From Auxenochlorella pyrenoidosa (taxonomy: Eukaryota > Chlorophyta > Trebouxiophyceae > Chlorellales > Chlorellaceae): DNA of 15,918 nt. The notes beneath the pieces were generated by a model that made no database searches, was not told the origin of the DNA, and saw only the letters and a list, made by a program, of their open reading frames with translations. This document shows positions 10,429 to 15,918 of this stretch, in pieces (positions within the stretch are counted from its first letter, which is position 1; every line of letters begins with the position of its first letter). The stretch spans positions 1,086,210 through 1,102,127 of the forward strand of contig KQ482032.1 in the NCBI GenBank assembly GCA_001430745.1. The letters are read 5' to 3'. Made by a program: the position numbers and the translations under genes.

Positions 10429-10501
10429 GTCCCGAAGCGCAGAGGAGTGGTGGGGATGGACTCGCGCTGCAGGCAGGGCAGATGAGTGGCAACACAGGCG
10501 C
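10429..10501 (-). other. 73-base spacer between the ERD2 stop and ALG9 start
   Basis: The spacer lies between two genes on the same strand. It has no visible TGTAA on the coding strand and little room for a separate terminator, promoter and 5' UTR. The ALG9 frame is open upstream through the spacer, but I saw no in-frame ATG there. Confidence 0.7.
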
Positions 10502-12047
10502 TCACCGCGCACAACCCCCCACGCTGGCTGCCCTGGCCGGGCTGCGCCCCGTCCTCGCCTTTCTGGGAGCGACACGAGCGACGAAGAAGTCGGCAAACAG
10601 GCAGAGCTGCAGCAGGCCGCAGGTCCACTGCGTGACCAGGGCGGGGCTGGCGAGGGAGCTGGCGGGGCCCACGAACGGGTCGGGCCCGAAGACCGGGTCC
10701 ACCATCAGGCGCCAGGTCCAGCTGGCCAGGGAGAAGGCGCGGTAGGCGCTGCATGCAAAGGGGCGGCACAGGATTTGTGGTGGTCGGAGCAGGCGCCGAG
10801 TCGTAGGAAGGCCCCGACGAGCGGCAGGATGGCAGGGGCAGCTCCTGAGGAACGAAGCACCCCTGGGATGTAGCATGCCCATGCATGCGCCTGGGGATTC
10901 TGCCCGCCCCCACCCGCCCCCAGCACCCTGCCGCACCCAAGCATGGCAACGTAGACGACTGTCAGCCTGTCACAAGAGCACCTCTCCATGAGCAGCAGCT
11001 GGGGCAGGGCCGCCACCGTCTCAAGAAGGACGGAAAAGGTCCACAGCACCTGCGCAGGGAGTGCAGGCGGGCGCGGCAACGTCGAAAGATGCGGCGGGAG
11101 GGGCTTGGTGCGCCTGCGCCAGGTGCGCCTGCGCCTGCGCCTGTGCGGGAATGGAACAGCTGGCGCCAGGTGGTGTGGCGACCAGACCAGGCTGCGCTGC
11201 CTGTCCACCCCTGGCGCGCCCGCACCTCCAGCGGGTGGAGCGCCTGGGTGCACAGCAGGGCCAGCAGGGCGCAGGGAAAAAGCAGCGCCGCCCATCGCAG
11301 CACATCTTGCGGCCCTGCTCCCTGGCTGCCTCCTGGCTCCGCCGCTGCTGCACTGGCTGGCGGGGCAGCCTGTTGTTCGGTGTGTGCAACCACCTCCATC
11401 GCCTCTCCCCCCTCTGCCTGCCGCCCGGCACTGGACTGCTGTTGCCGCTGCTGCTCTGCTCGCTGCATGCGCCACACGGTCACGGCCGCGGCTGTCGATG
11501 TGGCAATGTAGAGCAGCTTCATGGCAATGTGGTAGCTGCAGGCAGGGCACGTGGGAAAACGACAATTGCTGACCAGCAATCGATCCCGGCCCAGCAGTGT
11601 GTGCGGACGCCTGCTAGCTGCGAGCACGAGGCATGCCCGAGATGCGAACAATCCTCCAGGTGTGCATTCTCTGCCTCACATGCTTGGCTGGTAGTTGAGC
11701 ATGGAGCCGCTCAGAGCTGCAGGCAGAAGGTCGGCATAGCGACAGGCGTGCACCAGGGCCAGCAGGACTTGGGCCTGCAGAGAGACGCCTGCAGTTGCAG
11801 AACAAAGGCATGCATGAGGGAAATGGTCTCAGGACAGACATGCTATGAACAGGAATGCCATCTGCTCTGCTTGCCACCCGGCGGATTGCTGACCACAGGC
11901 AACGGACTCGACGGCAACTCCCGCCGGCGGAGCCCTAGTGCCCCTACCCTGGCTGGTGCCCGTCTTCCTCAGTTTATGAAGCAAAACGCATGTCGAAAGA
12001 AGCCTGAGGAGGTCGCCAGGCAGCAGCAGGGCGCGCCGCACGTCCAT
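10502..12047 (-). CDS. ERD2: KDEL/HDEL receptor homologue (ER lumen protein-retaining receptor)
   Basis: ERD2 receptors bind escaped ER proteins by their C-terminal K/HDEL in the Golgi and return them by COPI vesicles. Exons in coding order: 12047-11948, 11788-11680, 11535-11226, 11049-10937, 10748-10502. All are GT-AG and join to 292 residues, against about 212-215 usually. Seven hydrophobic segments fit the family. The N-terminal part aligns without gaps to human KDELR1 (PGDLLRLL for LGDLSHLL, QGVSLQAQVL for AGISGKSQVL). CRYADL (49-54), HPLEVLWTF (170-178), LETVAALPQL (182-191), GAYRAF and SWTWR (211-224) and ADFF follow. Residues equivalent to human R47, D50, E117, W120, E127, Y158, W166 and R169 are kept. 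The pH sensor H12 is Arg15, and Y162 is Ser217. There are about ten extra residues between TM2 and TM3 and a roughly 50-residue Gln/Ala/Glu-rich insert in the TM3-TM4 loop. The C-terminal tail is Arg/Ala-rich without a di-lysine ending. Confidence 0.85.
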
Positions 12048-12329
12048 GGTGCTGCAAGTCGCCTTGCCCTGAGAGGGTCTCAAGTCGTCGCCATTTCCTG
12101 ACAGATCACAGTCAACCAACAGAGACGCCGGAATTTTCAGCGCACGCGCCACCATGCTCAGCATGCTGAGTTGAAGGTACGGACCCCCCCCACACACCAC
12201 CGCCTCCCACTTCCTCTCTGCTCGACCCAAAGTGCATGTTTTTGCACCTGGGGAGGGCAGACTGTAATGTGCATACATCATGCGAAAGCAGGCTTAAAAT
12301 CGAATTTCCACAACGGTTCCTCTGGTCGC
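12048..12329 (-). other. Intergenic region between PRT1 stop and ERD2 start
   Basis: These 282 bases must hold the PRT1 3' end and the ERD2 promoter and 5' UTR. The region is less GC-rich than its surroundings. It contains a 14-base perfect palindrome at 12157-12170. I saw no TATA box and no TGTAA on the coding strand. Confidence 0.6.
12157..12170. promoter_or_regulatory. 14-base perfect palindrome CTCAGCATGCTGAG upstream of ERD2
   Basis: The sequence reads the same on both strands and lies about 110 bases before the ERD2 start codon. It consists of two outward-facing TGCTGAG half-sites resembling those of bZIP proteins of the Maf type. A regulatory role is inference only. Confidence 0.35.
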
Positions 12330-12649
12330 CTAGTTCTGCGGAGGAGCGGTGCTGGGCCCCATGCTGCCGGCGCTGCCGCTGCCGCTGCGCAGCAGGAGGC
12401 GCTCCAGGGGGACGTGCACCTCTGCCACAGCTGGCTCGTCCTCAATCAGGCCCCCAGCCTCTGCACCCACCGGGTCCTGATCCCTGAACTGCTGGCCTTG
12501 GGCCTGCTGCTGCTGCCGAGGGGGGTAGGCAGCAGGGGAGGGCTCCTGCGCTGCCGGGTCGTAGGCGGGCCGGGGCCCGCGACGCAGCACCGGCAGCAGC
12601 CCTAAGCTGCTGCCTGCTCCTGCTGCCTCCGCTGACTGTTCCAAAGCAC

Positions 12650-12697
<48 letters not shown>

Positions 12698-14874
12698 CCT
12701 CCGGTTGCTGATTTTGCTGCTGTTGGCTGCTGCCCTGGCCGTCCTGCTGCTGGTCCTGCTCAGCCGCCGCGCCCTCCCCGCCGTCGTCCTGCTCCGGAGC
12801 CATGGCCATCTCCAGCAGCCACATGAGCTGCTCCATGGGCAGCTCGGGGTTGGCGGCCTGTCGCGGTGGCAGAGGGGAAAGAATGCAGGCTGTGGGCGGG
12901 GCATGGGGCCTCGGGCAGATTGCAGGCCTTGTTGGAGGCTGCGGGACGGACCGCAGGCGGCAGGGGCGCCCGCAAGCACGCCGCACCATCGCAGGCATGG
13001 CGCATTGCAAGGCACGCAGGCCGGGTGCACAGACGTCGCAGCGCCAGCCCCGCACCTTGAGCATGTGGATGGCGGTGATGCGCGGGCGCATGCTGCGCAT
13101 GCGGTGCTGGGGCGTGTGTCGCTGGTTGAACCTGCCCACAATGTCGCTGAGGCCCTGGTCCATGCAGGCGCCGCAGAGGTCAAACCCGATGGCCTCGGGG
13201 CAGTCCAGGCACTTGTGGCGCCTGCCCTGGATGGGGTACTGCCCTGCAGGCGCAGCCCAAGGGTAGTGGGTGCGGCATGTGGTGGGGCAATGTCAGAGCG
13301 GCGACTCGAGGGCAGGTGAGATGACCTCACATGTGGCAGGCCGGGCGCACAGCCGTGGCCCTGCCCAGCGGGCACGCAGCCGACAACGCACCCCTGCGGC
13401 TCACCGCAGCCATCGCAGCCCACGCCGTGCCAGGTGTACTCCTCCCCCGCCGCCATGGCCCGCAGGCTCTGCTCCATGCGCTCCGCCATGGCCTGCTCTG
13501 CGCCGCCCCGCGCCTGCCGCTGGCGCAACGCCGATGTGAGCGAGGGGCTGAGCGGCTGCCAGGTGGCGGGCGCCGCGGGCTGGCCACTCGCCGGGCTGGA
13601 GCTGCCGTGCACGGCAGCCTCGGGTTGCTGCGGGTCGGCCCCACCGGCACCTGCTGCTGCTGCCGGTGAAGGAGGGGCTGCCTCCAGCGGCGCAGCGGTG
13701 CGCACCTCTGCAGCTGCTGTCCCGGCTGACGACGCAGCCGCCGCCTGCCCCTCTGCCTGTCGGCATGCATGGGCAGCCCGCACCTCGGCCTCCCGCTGGC
13801 GGCTCTCCTGCGGGAAGAGCTCCACCAGCAGGTCTGCCAGCTGCTTGCAGACAGCCGGAGCTTGGCGCGCCGCCAGGCCGCAGGCGGGGCACTGCAGCGC
13901 CACCGCAGCTGCGCCGCCAGCGGGTGCCAGGCTGCAGCTGCCTGGCCCTGTGGCGGCTGCGGCTGGATTGCCCTGGCCGCTGCCACCACTTGAGCAGGCT
14001 GGCAGGCAGTCCTGGCAGACGGTGTGGCCGCAGATGAGCACGGCGGGGCGGCACAGCAGGCGGCCGCAGCGGGGGGCGTCACACGCAAAGTGCTGCGGGC
14101 GCCACTGGCCGGGCGTGGGAGGCGGCGGCAGCGGCCCGCTGGCCTGCGGCTCGGGTGAAGTGGCCCCAACCTCTTCCTCCTCCTCTGCAAGGCGTGCCAT
14201 GGGGCAGAGTGCGCAAGGCTGGAGGTAAGGCGCAAGCATGCTGCGCGTTTGCACGTCTGCCAGCCATGCGCCGGCCAGCAGGCAGGGCGGCGCGGCGCGG
14301 CGCACCCTCTGTCTCCTGCCGCCGCACGCTGTAGGCTTCGGGGAACTGGCAGGCCAGGAAGTGGTGCAGCTTGGGGCAGATCTGCATCAGGGAGAGACAG
14401 CCCTACGCGTTTACCAAATTGCACTTGAAGAAGGCCCCTGACTGCCCCGGGTGGTCGCACCCACGAGCGGTGTGGAGCAGCTCGTCTCCACATCAGGTGC
14501 CCAGCTGATTTGCCTGGCGTAAGCTCTCTCACAACACGATGACAATCCCTCTCACTGCTCCTCTCACCGCTGGCAGGTTGGTGTACTGGGTGCGACAGAT
14601 GGGGCATGCGCTTGGCGCATACGGGCTCATAGCCTGGTACGGGGGGAAGCGCCAAGGGGGTGCCGTGTCAGCCACCTGGCATGCACCTTGCCAGAGGGAC
14701 ACAGCAGGCAGGGCACGCCTGCAGTACATGCAGCGCGGGCGCCTCCCACCACAGGCACACCTTGTGCAGGCACCAGAAGCAGAACACATGGCCGCAGGCG
14801 CTGTTCACGGCCGGCTTGTATGCGAGGTCGAGGCAGGTGGGGCACCGCCAGTCCTCCGGGCCCACCATGCCCAT
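12330..14874 (-). CDS. PRT1: PRT1-type E3 ubiquitin ligase (two RINGs plus ZZ finger), N-degron pathway
   Basis: Arabidopsis PRT1 is the E3 ligase that marks proteins with aromatic N-terminal residues for proteasomal breakdown. Exons in coding order: 14874-14761, 14633-14568, 14381-14306, 14184-13405, 13243-13056, 12857-12330. All are GT-AG and in phase, giving 583 residues. RING 1 is C11-P-T-C14, C27-G-H29, C32, C35, then C48-P-I-C51, followed by NLPAICPKLHHFLACQFPEAY as in PRT1. RING 2 is C120, C125, C137-G-H139, C142, C145, C184-P-A-C187, with four residues instead of two between its first cysteines. The ZZ finger is C342, C345, C357, C360, C369, C372, H388, H392, followed by RFNQRHTPQHRM, which matches PRT1 RFNQQHTPDHRL. 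The tail is Gln-rich, with 15 Gln at 463-477. Arabidopsis PRT1 is shorter, about 410 residues. The start is the first ATG before RING 1; an acceptor at 14892-14893 could join an upstream exon adding a few residues. Confidence 0.9.
12651..12695 (-). repeat. (CAG)15 tract encoding polyGln in the PRT1 tail
   Basis: Fifteen uninterrupted CAG codons on the minus strand (CTG on plus) lie in the last PRT1 exon. More Gln-rich stretches lie on both sides. The perfect repeat is likely length-variable between strains. Confidence 0.95.
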
Positions 14875-15498
14875 GCCGCGCTCCAAGGTGCCTGCACAAT
14901 GAGGATGAAATGGATGTATGTCAGCATCCTGCCACTACCTGCAGGTTTTGTACTACAGACAGAGGGCAAGCTTGTTGCTCAGGCAGACGAGGTAGACATT
15001 CAGGAAAGAATCATTGCACTTCCTGCAGGGTTTGCGCTACAGGCAGAGGGCAAGCTTGTTGCTCAGACAGGCAGACGAGGTAAAGCCAGCCCTGGGGCAG
15101 CGCCACCTCGGCGGCAAGAAGTAGGCGAAGCGGCAGCAGCATTGGGGTCATCCCGGAGGGCCAACCCGCACAGCCATCTTTCATGAATTGACTCACCTGA
15201 GGTATGGAGCGCCGGATCGATCCCTAACAAAGCACCCCAGTGCTGGGATCACCCTCTTGTCCTTGGTGTGGAGCCTTGCACACGGCCTGCCAGTGCCAGC
15301 GTTGGATCGGTAGGTCTGCGGTCCGGGAAAGATGGGGAGCCGAAGGAGAGTGCAAATGTTGTTCGTGCCCCTGCGCCTTGTGAAGGGCGCCTTGCATGGG
15401 TCTGCCATTGATGCTACCCAGGTTGCAGCAATTGCTCGCAGATCATAAGAATTGCATTGTTGGAAACCGTGGGGTTTGTTACGCTGCCCTGCCTAGGG
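14875..15498. other. Divergent intergenic region between PRT1 and the hydrolase gene
   Basis: These 624 bases separate the two start codons and probably contain both promoters and 5' UTRs. They hold an imperfect tandem duplication (14938-15082) and a possible splice acceptor for PRT1 at 14892-14893. I saw no TATA box, tRNA or other RNA gene in 15083-15498. Confidence 0.6.
14938..15082 (+). repeat. Imperfect tandem duplication, period 84 bases
   Basis: Copies at 14938-14994 and 15022-15082 share CCTGCAGG at the start, the core GAGGGCAAGCTTGTTGCTCAG's first 20 bases in the middle, and GCAGACGAGGTA at the end. The second copy has a 4-base ACAG insertion. Each copy begins like a splice acceptor (CTGCAG) and ends like a donor (GAG|GTA) on the plus strand. 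In one plus frame both read LPAGF-LQ-EGKLVAQ. Confidence 0.8.
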
Positions 15499-15787
15499 AT
15501 GTCCCCTGCGCCTGCAGCGTGGACCTCCACCGCCACAAGCGCTGGCGCCAGAGCAGCATACATGGCAGCGATAGGCAGGCGATCAGCCGGCAGCATGGCC
15601 ACCCGCACTTTCCCTGCCGCCACTGTCGCCTCAGCAGCTACCGCCACCACCGCTGCCACCACCGCCGCAACCTTCGGCCTTCGCCACAGCGTGTGGGATG
15701 TTGCAGGCCAGCCCACCGAGGTGCTTGAGCTGCCAGCGGCATGTGACGAGCCGGCGGTGCACCTGGTGGTTGTTCCGGGCAACCCTG
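15499..15787 (+). CDS. LDAH: First exon of a putative lipid-droplet-associated hydrolase, 3'-partial
   Basis: The only strong signal is HLVVVPGNPG at the end of the exon, preceded by a short strand-like block (VWDVAGQPTEVLELPA). PGNPG after a hydrophobic strand is typical of the LDAH (C2orf43-type) alpha/beta hydrolases, which act on lipid droplets and the ER. The exon gives 96 residues plus one base and ends at CCTG|GTGAGT; the rest lies beyond the window. ATG 15499 is the first ATG after an in-frame TGA at 15409-15411; ATG 15562 is an alternative. The first 65 or so residues are rich in Ala, Thr, Ser and Arg and lack acidic residues, as in an organelle transit peptide. That is unusual for LDAH. 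The catalytic GxSxG is not in the window, so the family call is provisional. Confidence 0.55.
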
Positions 15788-15918
15788 GTGAGTTTACTGG
15801 CCCACCAGCTGCCTGCCGTCTCGTTCTCCGTCTTACCCCCCGTGCTGTGAAGCATGCTCCTATTCTGGGCCACTTCCTAACAATGCTTTCGATGTCTGTT
15901 TGCAAACGTCCCCGCGCG
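15788..15918 (+). other. 5' part of intron 1 of the putative hydrolase gene
   Basis: The intron starts with a strong donor, GTGAGT. No acceptor followed by a sequence continuing the PGNPG block is found before the window ends. CTAAC at 15878-15882 resembles a branch point, so the acceptor may lie just past the edge. Confidence 0.5.

Noticed and set aside
10467..10505. A possible splice (donor GTGAGC at the ERD2 stop, acceptor CTGCAG) fusing ERD2 to ALG9
   Set aside because: The intron would be only 39 bases, and the joined reading frame does not match the ALG9 frame, so a fusion protein is not supported.
12264..12268. TGTAA between PRT1 and ERD2
   Set aside because: It is on the plus strand, while both neighbouring genes are on the minus strand, so it cannot be their poly(A) signal.
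13434..14228. Plus-strand frame of 264 codons opposite PRT1
   Set aside because: It mirrors the exon carrying RING 2 and has no domain of its own.
15214..15223. GGATCGATCC palindrome
   Set aside because: It is only ten bases long, isolated and without a supporting context, so chance is a sufficient explanation.
15414..15905. Minus-strand open frame of 163 codons at the right edge
   Set aside because: It is opposite the hydrolase exon, where the plus-strand reading gives PGNPG followed by a strong donor. The minus reading is Ala/Val low complexity.
1..15918. CRISPR arrays, insertion sequences, phage genes, rRNA or tRNA genes, toxin genes
   Set aside because: None was found. The repeats present are simple trinucleotide or homopolymer tracts and one local tandem duplication.

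Overview
The window is a piece of a GC-rich nuclear genome of a green alga, most likely a Chlorella-type trebouxiophyte. This is inferred from the intron-dense genes (17 introns in one gene), very short intergenic gaps, a TGTAA polyadenylation signal, Ala/Gly/Gln-rich insertions in conserved proteins, and sequences that align best with plant members of each family. No phage, plasmid, transposon, CRISPR, rRNA or tRNA signal was seen. All genes were rebuilt by hand from conserved blocks and splice sites, so exon edges are models.

Layout. Bases 1-6718 (+) carry most of MSH3, the MutS-beta mismatch-repair subunit; its 5' end lies before the window, and an N at base 3 suggests a contig edge or gap. 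It is followed, tail to tail across 129 bases, by three minus-strand genes. ALG9 (10428 down to 6848) is a GT22-family ER mannosyltransferase homologue. ERD2 (12047 down to 10502) is a KDEL/HDEL-receptor homologue, ending only 73 bases before the ALG9 start codon. PRT1 (14874 down to 12330) is a two-RING plus ZZ-finger E3 ubiquitin ligase of the plant N-degron pathway. A 624-base divergent region containing a tandem duplication separates PRT1 from the first exon (15499-15787, +) of a gene with the PGNPG motif of lipid-droplet-associated hydrolases; that gene runs off the right edge.

How the genes relate. ERD2 and ALG9 both act in the early secretory pathway (retrieval of ER residents and N-glycan precursor assembly) and are packed closely enough to be one transcription unit. 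The other genes have no obvious shared pathway.

Most noteworthy. (1) Five of 17 MSH3 introns are best modelled with GC-AG instead of GT-AG borders, against none of 16 in the three minus-strand genes. (2) The ALG9 homologue lacks the acidic first-loop motif and the HKEERF motif of its family, and has a long C-terminal extension with an extra hydrophobic segment. (3) The KDEL-receptor homologue keeps most ligand-binding residues but has Arg where the pH-sensing His is expected. I found no clear case of an entirely new multi-gene system.
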